From: an uncultured Oscillospiraceae bacterium
GTDB taxonomy: Bacteria; Bacillota; Clostridia; Oscillospirales; Acutalibacteraceae
NCBI GenBank assembly: GCA_900549775.1
Contig: URPR01000022.1
Location: forward strand, 1-16,496
Direction: 5' to 3'
Length of the DNA: 16,496 nt
Part shown: in pieces, positions 1 to 7,414 of the stretch
How positions within the stretch are numbered: position 1 is the stretch's first letter
Layout: each line of letters begins with the position of its first letter
Notes under the pieces: model-generated
What the model was told of the DNA's origin: nothing
The model's database searches: none
Seen by the model: the letters and a program-made list of their open reading frames with translations, nothing else
Made by a program: the position numbers and the translations under genes

Positions 1-1280
1 CAAGCTAATGAATTTTCATCATTGTATTTTATAACTGGAATGTTGATATCATGAGCTTCTTGGATTAATTTTTCCATGGTTTCCGTGTCTTTTCTAAGTG
101 TAGCCTTGAGCATTTCATTCGATTTTAAAACAATTTCAGAAACCGCTCCCATTGACTTATCTTCCAAAGCTTCATCAAATTTTATCCGAAGTTCTTTATT
201 TGGAATTCTAAGCTCTTCGTCATAATAACTTAAAAATCCATAAATCGTCATTGCTGAAAGTATTTGATTTCGGGTATTCAACTCTTTTTGCTCCGCGCCG
301 TAGCCTTTCAGCTTTATTTCTAAAGGAATATCTGACACCATTTTTATAACATCATCTTTTACAGAATCTATGTCATTGTTTATATAATATAAAATTTCGT
401 CCATTGGCCCTGTATTTGTCCAGTAGCTTTGACATACACCTTACCTTAGTGCAATCGTTACCGAACGTGGATTGTATATTTGCAAACTGTTGCATGTATA
501 GTATCCATTGTACCATTCTTTTAGGTCATCCATGGAAACTTTATCCTGTTTGCGGCATCATTCCTCTACTTCTTCATTTGTAAATCCAAAATATTTGTCG
601 TACATATAGTCATTCATCATATTAAATTCTAAGAACATATTAAGCGCAGAACCTGAAGAATATTTTGCAATCGGCAAAACTCCTGTCATATAAGCGAGTT
701 CCACATATGGTTTGTCTTTTAATAATTCCCTTAAAAATTCTAAAAAAGATTTTCTTTCCTCTTCTGTAAATAGATCGTTATTAAAGATATAATCCCATTC
801 ATCTATTATGAAAATAAAATTTTGGTTGTACTTTTGATGTATTTGAGTAAATACATCAGACATCGAAAGACTTTCGATTAATTTTAAATCGGGATAACAC
901 GCTTTTAAATCTTCTAAAAGTAAATCAATATACCTCCCTATAAATTCATCGTATGTGCAACTCGCTTTTGGAACTTCATTTAAAGTAATGTAAATAACAT
1001 TATGATTGTTTAGATGGTCCAAATAAGTCTCATCTTCACTTATCTTTAGTTTATCAAATAAATTTTTAAAATCTGCATTTTTAGAATAATATGAAGCGAG
1101 CATCATGGCATTCAACGTCTTTCCAAAACGTCGAGGCCGAGTTATGCATACATATTGAGATGCAGTTCCAACCAATTCATTCATTTTTTCTATCAACTCA
1201 GATTTATCGACGAAATACTTTTCTTTAGTAGTTTTAGAAAACTGATTTACTTCATTTATGTTATTAAGAAAATATGCCAT
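1..1280 (-). pseudogene. AAA-ATPase / PD-(D/E)XK nuclease-family gene, broken by two in-frame stops, partial
   Basis: The reading frame starts at the ATG at 1280, 7 nt after an AAGG ribosome site, and codes for 240 residues before a TGA at 558-560. The same frame then continues to the left edge with only one more stop, a TAA at 441-443, and no frameshift. Visible: a P-loop-like RPRRFGKT at residues 48-55, a Walker B-like FIIDEWD at 157-163, and further on WYNGY, SYWTNTGP and NTRNQILSAMTIYGFLSYY, all typical of the AAA-ATPase_like family (PF09820) that usually carries a C-terminal PD-(D/E)XK nuclease domain (PF08011). That nuclease domain would lie beyond the left edge. Because both stops are point changes in an otherwise conserved frame, inactivation looks recent. 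These proteins are common multicopy genes of anaerobes; their cellular role is not well established. The truncated 240-residue product keeps the P-loop but loses the second half. Confidence 0.85.
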
Positions 1281-1313
1281 AATAAAACCTTCTTTTTTAG
1301 TTATTAATAGTAT

Positions 1314-1319
1314 ATTATA
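1314..1319 (-). promoter_or_regulatory. Extended -10 promoter for the AAA-ATPase gene
   Basis: On the minus strand TATAAT is preceded by TGC, giving an extended -10 (TGCTATAAT). It lies 34 nt upstream of the ATG at 1280. The -35 position 17 bp further upstream reads TTTATA, a poor match, which is tolerable for an extended -10 promoter. Confidence 0.5.
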
Positions 1320-1737
1320 GCATACATTTATGAATTTATAAAGTCGTAAGATGAAAACTTAAGTCATAAGTGTACACCTAAAGCGTTAGATGCAATCCTA
1401 ACTTAAGGCTATGCGTTTCACAATTGCAACATTTGTATTTTTAGAATAAAAATAATTATGATATTTTAAAGTCATTATAGTTGATTTGCCGGTCTACACA
1501 TCATATAAATTTTTCCACAGCATTTCGATACATAAAAAATACTATTTCAATTCTATTATTGATTTCATTTGAATTGCTATTTGACAATACACACAAAAGC
1601 AAGGAAGCTAAGTATAATTGCACGAATCCGTGGAATTTTATCACAATTCCATGCTTTTTAAAATTTTACTAGCTATATTATCGTTATCGTATTCACTTTT
1701 TACTCAATTTTTCGCAATATTTATAAACTTTATAATT
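1320..1737. other. Intergenic stretch without a recognised gene
   Basis: AT-rich sequence between the divergent ATPase pseudogene and the decayed plus-strand gene. The short open frames here show no family motif, and the one starting at 1481 lacks a ribosome binding site. A TTGACA (1581-1586) and a TATAAT (1613-1618) occur on the plus strand but 26 bp apart, too far to act as one sigma-A promoter. Nothing else could be supported. Confidence 0.5.
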
Positions 1738-2411
1738 AAAGGAGGCGTTGACTATAAAGAGAAAAACCATTGTATCTACTTTTTGTTATTTTCTTGTTGT
1801 CAACCACAAGCTAAAGTTATTTTAAAAAGTGGCATCCCCTGTGCTTAAAAAATTGTTTAACATATTCGCAAGAGGAGAAAATTGCACTTCTGATCGGCAC
1901 AGCTACTAAAATAATAACTGCTACTGACACCAAATAAATGGAACAGAAAAAATTGGTCTGCTTAATACTTCTGCTTGCATGATGTATTAAATTCCGGAAG
2001 GTTGGGATATGGAAGACTTAGAAATGATAATGGTAGTCGCAGGAGATGACCAAAAGTTTAACGAAATGGTTGTTGATTAAGATGGCAAGCATTGCTTGGC
2101 TTTGTGGAATGACCACTTTTCTGACTGTGCAATATTGATAAGCTTGCAAAAACGGCAAGATTGATATTACTACAAATATCCCTTATAAAAAAGTACGCTT
2201 CTTAAAAGAACCTTCTGATACAAGTGACAAAATAGTTTATGTGAAAGATAAAGACCTAATAGGATTTGTTAGTTCTTTTAGTATTACTTTTGAATTTAAC
2301 TTGTGGAGAATGAAAGAATTTGGCTGTTCAGAAAACTTTATATACCTAAATGATGACTACTTTAATAGGAAAGCCTATACAGAAATCAAATTTTTTCTAT
2401 GTAGAAAATAA
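1738..2411 (+). pseudogene. Decayed gene, possible secreted or lipoprotein, product unknown
   Basis: A consensus ribosome site AAAGGAGG at 1738-1745 is followed after 8 nt by ATA (1754-1756) where an ATG would be expected. The next codons read KRKTIVSTFCYFLV, a basic then hydrophobic signal-peptide-like start. A shift of frame gives LFSCCQPQ, which resembles a lipobox. Further on, coding-like blocks lie in changing frames: KIGLLNTSACMMY, a TAA, then EGWDMEDLEMIMVVAGDD, another TAA, then DGKHCLALWNDHFSDC, and in another frame NGKIDITTNIPYKKVRFLK and on to FFLCRK with a TAA at about 2411. These blocks have protein-like composition and stay in order, so I read this as one gene killed by a lost start, nonsense codons and frameshifts. 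I do not recognise the family. The lipoprotein reading rests only on the N-terminus. Confidence 0.45.
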
Positions 2412-2493
2412 TTGGTCTTCTTAGGTTTGAATACAGTGAAAACCAGCCGTCTTGAGATAGCTGACACTCTTATGCCCTTATAGAGCTTTCCTT

Positions 2494-2514
2494 ACCACGT
2501 CTCTTAGACGTGGT
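2494..2514. repeat. Perfect 9-bp hairpin, possible insertion-sequence end
   Basis: ACCACGTCT and AGACGTGGT form a perfect 9-bp inverted repeat around a 3-nt CTT loop. No T-run follows on the plus strand (CAAGATTA), and only AAGG lies on the far side for the minus strand, so it is a poor intrinsic terminator. Short perfect subterminal hairpins of this kind are recognised by IS200/IS605 TnpA transposases, but no tnpA or tnpB remnant is seen nearby, so this assignment is tentative. Confidence 0.35.
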
Positions 2515-2549
2515 CAAGATTACAAAAGTTGCTACACGTACCTTGTAAA

Positions 2550-2735
2550 TTATTCTTCATTCAATTTGTTTCTATTTTTTAGCGATGCTAATTTGCAAAG
2601 ACATATTGCTATTTCCCTTGTAAATATAAATAACATTTTTATTTTATACTAACAATGATTTTCCAAAAAATCAATAGTTTTGACATAATTTAGATCATTA
2701 TTTTCAAAGTCTTCTTTTAACACAATGATGATTAT
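2550..2735 (-). pseudogene. Possible remnant of a regulator C-terminal helix-turn-helix (CdaR/PucR-like)
   Basis: One minus-strand frame reads IIVLKEDFENNDLNYVKTIDFLENHC, a TAG, then KMLFIFTREIAICLCKLASL and ends at a TAA (2552-2550). The order resembles the C-terminal HTH of CdaR/PucR-type regulators, where a helix of the form xTLxxYLxNxC is followed by LFIHRNTxxYRLxKI. The match is loose and needs a stop and substitutions to be ignored. The fragment may be coincidental or a different family. Confidence 0.15.
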
Positions 2736-3004
2736 ATATCGAAAACATTCATAAAAATTTCTAATTCATAGTGATTTTTGTAATTTCACATAAATTCGCT
2801 TAGTTATTCTTGTTTATTGATAAAATTCTGACCTTCACAGTATTTTCTTTGGATTTCAATATTGGGCGAAAATAATGGAAATACATTTTGAGTAAAACAG
2901 GAAATTACACAGTGCAAGTTGCCAATTTGTGGTTTTTAACTTTAGAATACATAAAAAAATAAACACAATAAACTATGAAGATATAAGTGCAACGCTTTTT
3001 TATA
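2736..3004. other. AT-rich stretch with no supportable feature
   Basis: Six-frame reading gives only short fragments with many stops. The second half of the IS5-type transposase that would be expected here (its DDE catalytic part) is not detectable, so this DNA is either deletion-scarred or decayed beyond recognition. Confidence 0.4.
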
Positions 3005-3336
3005 GACTGAAAAGATTAAGATACATCCTAGTGCCGTTCAAACACAAAATTTTGCCTTGAACATAAATAATATTTTGTTTTTGAAGATCCTTAAAAATTC
3101 GCTGTATAGTTCCGTTTTTCGTTCATCTGCTAAATCTCGTGTAAGTTGCATGCCAGTTACCGAATTTTTTAGGGGAATGTCCCACTTGCATCTGTTTTAT
3201 ACCACATACAACAAGGCATTAAAGAACTGTTGATTTGATATTTTTGCAGAACCCTTCTCTAGATTGGCATCAGTTTTTTTATCTTTTCGATCTTACTTCC
3301 GTACGCCTATTATTCCTTATATTTTCCTAGTTATTG
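3005..3336 (-). pseudogene. IS5-family transposase remnant, frameshifted and truncated
   Basis: The N-terminal part of an IS5-family transposase can be rebuilt by moving between frames. In order: KIEKIKKLMP, then after a shift NLEKGSAKISNQQFFNALLYVV, a stop, NRCKWDIP, then after a second shift PKKFGNWHATYTRFSR, a TGA where Trp is usual, and TKNGTIQRIFKDLQKQNI followed by VQGKILCLNGT. This is the classic IS5 layout (NALLYVLRTGCQWRxLPKxFGNWxTVYxRFxRW). Two frameshifts and at least two stops make it inactive. The DDE catalytic half is missing downstream. It lies just beyond the stop codon of the last operon gene, in the same orientation. Confidence 0.75.
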
Positions 3337-3382
3337 TCCACTTGTGTAAACAGACGCTAAAGTAATAACCACATGTGTGAAC
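3330..3382. repeat. Pair of imperfect direct repeats between the operon end and the IS5 remnant
   Basis: GTTATTGTCCACTTGTGTAAAC (3330-3351, first 20 of the unit decisive) and the related copy at 3362-3382 share the core CCAC(T/A)TGTGT(A/G)AAC in the same orientation, 10 bp apart. The second copy ends at the last base of the glycosyltransferase stop codon (3382-3384). They could be an insertion-sequence terminus or a binding site. No T-tailed hairpin follows the operon, so a normal terminator appears to be absent or displaced. Confidence 0.4.
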
Positions 3383-5010
3383 TAGTCAGAAATTCTAAAC
3401 TTATCTAGCATTTCCTTAGCCTCATTCAAAAAGTCTTTTCTTACGTACAATTCTGGGTATTCATTAGAAAGTAGAGTATAATTTTCATGTACATATTCAA
3501 TAAAATCAGGCGCATAATCTTTTAGCTTGAATCCCCAAACTTCATGTGCATCATTATGGCATAGTACTTTGGGTTTGAAATTCTCTAAAAAGTAAAAATC
3601 ATTATTTTTATACATTTCCCACATCCATGGAACCGGTGTTGATGGAGTATATTCAGGAAAGCGATTTGCTCTAATAAACATTTCCACATCTAAGCTAGAA
3701 ACAAAAATTGGTTCGTCTGGTTCTGTCAATTTATCTATTAAAAATTCCGATGTACTTTTTTCCGCATGGTTGGAATCTAATATAGCTTTCTTAACATCTA
3801 GCATGTTTGGAAAACCCTCAAAGAATTGAACAGATAAAGATAAAAATATTAAACTTATTATTCCATAATAGAAAACATTGTTACTTTTAACATTCCAAAA
3901 ATATTCTTTTAATAACACACACAACATAATTAATGTAATTGATAAGTAGTCCATTGAATGAAAACCTAAAAATCCTCTCATTCCAGACATTAGTGTAAAA
4001 GCAATTACAAAGAGTGTTATTTCTTTTACTTTTTTAAATAGTACAAAACAAAACGTGAAATTTATTGCTATTAAAGCAATATTTTTTATACTCATTAAAC
4101 CCCCTGTCGATAATGAAGAAAAGCTCCCTTTTGCCATACCACTATAATTAGAAACCGTCGATAATACATTTCTAATTATGCTTCCACCTATTGGTTGATA
4201 TTTAGAATACACATGTCTGTTCAAGCTATAAGCTCCAACGTAAAAGTTATAAAGATTTTTAGTTGCAGCATACCAGACTATTAAGATAATAAATGGCACT
4301 GATACAAAAAGTACTAAATTCCAGTATTTTTTTAAAAAATACATAGGCCATTTTAATATATTTACTCTATCATTCATCAAGTCCTTTAACTCTAAATAAA
4401 GCACTGCAAGCGCTATAACAAAAATAGGAAAAATGGAAACGAAGCAAGTCCCAAACGACAACAAAATAGCTAAACTGATAAATAATGAGCTCTTATGATT
4501 AATGTTTCTATTTTTTATAAAAAGGATGAACTCTAAAAGAAGTATTGCTAAACCTTGTGCTTGAAAATGATCTGAAACAGCCGTGTGATTTAAACCATCA
4601 TGAGCCATAGAAAAAATATAAAGCACTGGGTAAAGTATCATAATTTTTTTTCCAAAGTCGTGTTTATATCTGTAATACATTAAATTCCAAATTATAATCA
4701 TTATAATATAAAAAGAAATCCTAAATGCTACAACTGTATGAACTCCAAATAAATACGCTGGAATAGCAAAAATATAGTATGCAAAGGGCATATGCTGAGA
4801 TATGTGATGACTGTATATATCTCTCCCGTGAGCAACCATAAGTGCACCTAAAAAATTATCATTTTCGTCTATAAAATGCATCTTACTTATAAATGTACAC
4901 ATCATCAAAAAGTAAATAACAGAAAAAAGCATAATCACTTTATTTTCTACAAAAAACTGTTTTAACTTTGTGTAACTTAAAATATTATTGCTCATCTTTG
5001 TTGTTTTCAA
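3382..5010 (-). CDS. GT-C-like integral membrane glycosyltransferase, last gene of the operon
   Basis: A 542-residue protein with roughly ten hydrophobic segments and a C-terminal soluble tail of about 130 residues. After the first membrane segment (about 24-43) comes FIDENDN (D48, E49, D51) and then SQHMPFAYY. Acidic residues in this first outer loop are the hallmark of GT-C enzymes (GT39/PMT and ArnT-like), which take a sugar from a polyprenyl-phosphate carrier on the outer face of the membrane. The start chosen is TTG at 5010: AGGAG lies 8 nt upstream, while the in-frame ATG at 4995 would be 23 nt away. The gene overlaps the end of the GtrB-like gene by 26 nt. By position it would be the acceptor-specific third component of a GtrA/GtrB/Gtr module (inference). 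The acceptor could be teichoic acid, another surface polysaccharide or protein. GT-C membership is inferred from topology and the DE motif; the subfamily is not recognised. Confidence 0.75.
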   Translation of the reverse strand: MKTTKMSNNILSYTKLKQFFVENKVIMLFSVIYFLMMCTFISKMHFIDENDNFLGALMVAHGRDIYSHHISQHMPFAYYIFAIPAYLFGVHTVVAFRISFYIIMIIIWNLMYYRYKHDFGKKIMILYPVLYIFSMAHDGLNHTAVSDHFQAQGLAILLLEFILFIKNRNINHKSSLFISLAILLSFGTCFVSIFPIFVIALAVLYLELKDLMNDRVNILKWPMYFLKKYWNLVLFVSVPFIILIVWYAATKNLYNFYVGAYSLNRHVYSKYQPIGGSIIRNVLSTVSNYSGMAKGSFSSLSTGGLMSIKNIALIAINFTFCFVLFKKVKEITLFVIAFTLMSGMRGFLGFHSMDYLSITLIMLCVLLKEYFWNVKSNNVFYYGIISLIFLSLSVQFFEGFPNMLDVKKAILDSNHAEKSTSEFLIDKLTEPDEPIFVSSLDVEMFIRANRFPEYTPSTPVPWMWEMYKNNDFYFLENFKPKVLCHNDAHEVWGFKLKDYAPDFIEYVHENYTLLSNEYPELYVRKDFLNEAKEMLDKFRISD

Positions 5011-5935
5011 AATTTATTCTCCTCTTTTCTATTACTAGTGGACGTTTCATCACTCTCGTATTTATAGCCATTACATACTCACCTATAAAACCTATAAAAA
5101 ACAGCTGGATGGCTCCAAAAAAGAAAATGCCAATAAGTGTCGGAGTAGCTCCTGCCGGAAATGTGTCCCAATAGATTAATTTAAGAACCAAGTATACTAA
5201 GCCGATTATGAAGCTTATAACAGATATTATTGCCCCTAGAAAGGTAGCCATTCTAAGGCCTATCTTGGTGTAAGATGTAAAAGAAAGCATAGCTGCGTCG
5301 TAAAGTGTATAAAAGTTATTGCTAGTTTTTCCTGCACGCCTTTTTGGTTGTTCATACTCTACTTCTTTTCTATCAAAACCAAGTTCCGCAACTATACCGC
5401 GAATGAATGGTGTGGGGTCATTCAAATTTCTAAGTACATTTATAAAATCCTTATCGTAAAGCGCAAATCCTGTAAAATGTTCTATTTGCTCTACATCACT
5501 CATTTTTTTGATGAGCTTATAATAGCATGTCCTTAAAAACCTCATAATTTTATTTTCTCGACTAGTCTTTTTTATTCCACAAACTATTTTATAGCCTTTT
5601 TCCCATTCAGCAATGAATTTTGGTATCAATTCAACAGGGTCTTGAAAATCTGCACATATAGGTATGACACAGTCTCCAGTTGCTTGCAACATCCCGTAAT
5701 AAGGTGAATTAAATTGCCCAAAATTTTTTGCGTTAAATATTGCTTTTATTTTTTTATTTTTTGAGCACAAGTTTTCTATCTTTTCTCTTGTTTTGTCTTT
5801 AGAACAGTTATCTATAAAAATGAGCTCGTAGTCATAAGCATCTAGCCTGTCCAACTGCTCAATTATAGCATTACCTATAGGGATTATATTTTCTTCTTCG
5901 TTATAGCACGGAACTAATACACTAATTTTTTTCAT
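4985..5935 (-). CDS. GtrB-like family 2 glycosyltransferase (polyprenyl-phosphate sugar synthase)
   Basis: A GT-A fold glycosyltransferase of 316 residues. The N-terminus ISVLVPCYNEEENI (4-17) is the nucleotide-binding strand of GT2 enzymes, IDNCSKDKT follows at 41-49, and CADFQDPVE (about 94-102) matches the DADLQDPxE metal-binding motif of GtrB/dolichol-phosphate synthase-like enzymes. Two C-terminal membrane helices (about 232-254 and 266-288) give the usual GtrB topology. The start at 5935 is set by GGAG 7 nt upstream; a longer frame from 5995 has no ribosome site and would run into the preceding gene. Only one base separates it from the HAD stop, so translation is probably coupled. GtrB enzymes move a sugar from a nucleotide donor to undecaprenyl phosphate on the inner face of the membrane. 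Here the likely donor is the CDP sugar made by this operon, which would differ from the UDP-glucose of classical GtrB (inference). Confidence 0.88.
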   Translation of the reverse strand: MKKISVLVPCYNEEENIIPIGNAIIEQLDRLDAYDYELIFIDNCSKDKTREKIENLCSKNKKIKAIFNAKNFGQFNSPYYGMLQATGDCVIPICADFQDPVELIPKFIAEWEKGYKIVCGIKKTSRENKIMRFLRTCYYKLIKKMSDVEQIEHFTGFALYDKDFINVLRNLNDPTPFIRGIVAELGFDRKEVEYEQPKRRAGKTSNNFYTLYDAAMLSFTSYTKIGLRMATFLGAIISVISFIIGLVYLVLKLIYWDTFPAGATPTLIGIFFFGAIQLFFIGFIGEYVMAINTRVMKRPLVIEKRRINFENNKDEQ

Positions 5936-5936
5936 A

Positions 5937-6602
5937 TCATTTCTCCACAATGTCAAAGCAAAAGGAAAATATCTCTTGTGGTTTTTTAGCCACAAGTTTG
6001 ACGCATTTATGATTTTTTAAGTTTTCATCCCCTTGGCCCCATGTTACAAATGCACAGTCTACATTTGCATTTGTAGCGGTTTCTATGTCAGTCTTTCCAT
6101 CCCCAACATACAGCGTATTTTTAAGCGTAGTTTTCGCTTTCTTAATTATTTCCAAGATTCCGAATGGGTCTGGTTTGCAAGGTCTTTCTTCTACATACCC
6201 TATTACATCTACAAACGATATTTCAGAAAAAAATTTCTGACAAAGACTTTCAGTTAAATTTTGTGCTTTATTAGTATTTATGGCTAACATAACGCCTTGT
6301 TTGTTCAAGTTTAAAAGCAATTCTAGCATGCCTTCAAATGGTTTTGTGTTAGGTTTATCATAAGATAAATATATTTCTCTATATTTATCTTTTAGTTTTT
6401 TTATATTCTCTTTCGTTTGATCTTTTTTATCTAAAAGTTTAGAAAATATGGTTTCTAAATTGCCTCCAACAATTTTTCCATAATCTTCTAAATCATAAGT
6501 TTTAAACCCATAAAAATCTAACGCTTTATTAAAACAAATGCCTGCATCAGTTATAGTGTCAACCAAAGTACCATCAAAATCAAAAATTACTAAGTTCTTC
6601 AT
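5937..6602 (-). CDS. HAD-superfamily phosphatase (phosphoglycolate phosphatase-like)
   Basis: A 221-residue haloacid-dehalogenase hydrolase with all four motifs: motif I FDFDGTLVDT (nucleophile D8, acid/base D10), motif II INTNK (T110), motif III Lys in CKPDP (K143), and motif IV VGDGKTDIETA (D168, D172). The helical insert between motifs I and II marks a type C1 cap, as in Gph/PGP and beta-phosphoglucomutases. These enzymes dephosphorylate small phosphorylated metabolites. It sits between the aldolase and the GtrB-like gene, 20 nt after the former and 1 nt before the latter, so it probably works in the same sugar pathway, perhaps on a phosphorylated precursor or product of the aldolase. The actual substrate cannot be read from sequence. 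The ribosome site (AGG about 9 nt before the ATG) is weak compared with its neighbours. Confidence 0.88.
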   Translation of the reverse strand: MKNLVIFDFDGTLVDTITDAGICFNKALDFYGFKTYDLEDYGKIVGGNLETIFSKLLDKKDQTKENIKKLKDKYREIYLSYDKPNTKPFEGMLELLLNLNKQGVMLAINTNKAQNLTESLCQKFFSEISFVDVIGYVEERPCKPDPFGILEIIKKAKTTLKNTLYVGDGKTDIETATNANVDCAFVTWGQGDENLKNHKCVKLVAKKPQEIFSFCFDIVEK

Positions 6603-6622
6603 ATTTTCAGCCTATTTTTACT

Positions 6623-7390
6623 TCAAATTCTTTTCGATATAGCTTTAAGTCTAGCTTTATCTTCATTTGCCATTCTGTCGTAGAAGTCACTCTTATTCTG
6701 TAAATACAATGATTCAAACTCTATAGCTTTTAGTATACCTTTTTTTATCTTTTCTGCATTGTTCTCGTACCCAAAAACAATTTTCCTCGTTTCGAATTTA
6801 TCTATAAGTCCTTCCATTTTTTGAATAAAGCTAATAGAATCTACAGAAATTCCTCCACCCATTCCAACGACTAAATTACTGTTTTTAGACTTTTCCGCAA
6901 ATTTAGTTGTCATTTCTAAGACCTCTTTGCTGTTCACATTGCTGTTCTGATAGTCGATGGACGCAGATAAATCTTTTCTTCCTATTACTACCGTATTTAA
7001 AAAGTCCTTAGAAACGCTTAATATCTCATCAAAATTTTCAAAACAGGTAACTGTTTCTGCATTAATTATCCATTCTATGTCATTGATTTCGTCACCGTAA
7101 ACTTTTTTCGCTGCACCTACAAACTTTTTCATAGCAAACGGTGTCTCAATCATTGGAGCCATGATACCACTAGCGCCTAAAAGTCGACATTGGTCTAAGT
7201 CCCTAACCGCTTCACACCCTCCAATCTTTATAAACATCTTCATATCCGCTCTAAAAACTATTTCATTTAATTTAACAAGTTCATCTGTCCTAGAGCCTTC
7301 AGCTTCAAATTCTGCTTTCACGGCCAAAACATTGTGTTCATCTCTTAATTCTTTAAGTATCTCCAACATCTTTTTTTCTGTGCTATTCAT
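6623..7390 (-). CDS. HpcH/HpaI (citrate lyase beta-like) family aldolase
   Basis: A 255-residue protein of the HpcH/HpaI/CitE superfamily (PF03328), a TIM-barrel family of Mg-dependent enzymes that make or break C-C bonds next to a pyruvate- or acyl-CoA-type enolate. The expected blocks are present: GASGIMAPMIETPFA (metal ligand E82), WIINAET with E112, and VIGRKDLSAS, the equivalent of the GxxDLS metal site (D140). GMGGGISVDSI near residue 190 is a further barrel loop. The start at 7390 follows a GAGG site at 8 nt. The length suits a short HpcH-type aldolase rather than citrate lyase. Its place right after a ThDP enzyme suggests that it supplies or processes a 2-keto acid or aldehyde for the branched-sugar step (inference). 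Its substrate is unknown. No such enzyme belongs to the standard CDP-dideoxyhexose pathways. Confidence 0.82.
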   Translation of the reverse strand: MNSTEKKMLEILKELRDEHNVLAVKAEFEAEGSRTDELVKLNEIVFRADMKMFIKIGGCEAVRDLDQCRLLGASGIMAPMIETPFAMKKFVGAAKKVYGDEINDIEWIINAETVTCFENFDEILSVSKDFLNTVVIGRKDLSASIDYQNSNVNSKEVLEMTTKFAEKSKNSNLVVGMGGGISVDSISFIQKMEGLIDKFETRKIVFGYENNAEKIKKGILKAIEFESLYLQNKSDFYDRMANEDKARLKAISKRI

Positions 7391-7414
7391 TTCAGTTACC
7401 TCTCTTTTAAAAAT

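Noticed and set aside
1581..1618. TTGACA and TATAAT on the plus strand as a promoter for the decayed gene at 1738
   Set aside because: The spacer is 26 bp, far outside the 16-18 bp range.
2494..2514. Hairpin as an intrinsic terminator
   Set aside because: Neither strand has a T-run after the stem.
4985..5995. Longer GtrB-like frame with a 20-residue N-terminal extension from 5995
   Set aside because: The extension lies inside the HAD gene, has no ribosome site and does not resemble GT2 N-termini; GGAG 7 nt before the ATG at 5935 decides the start.
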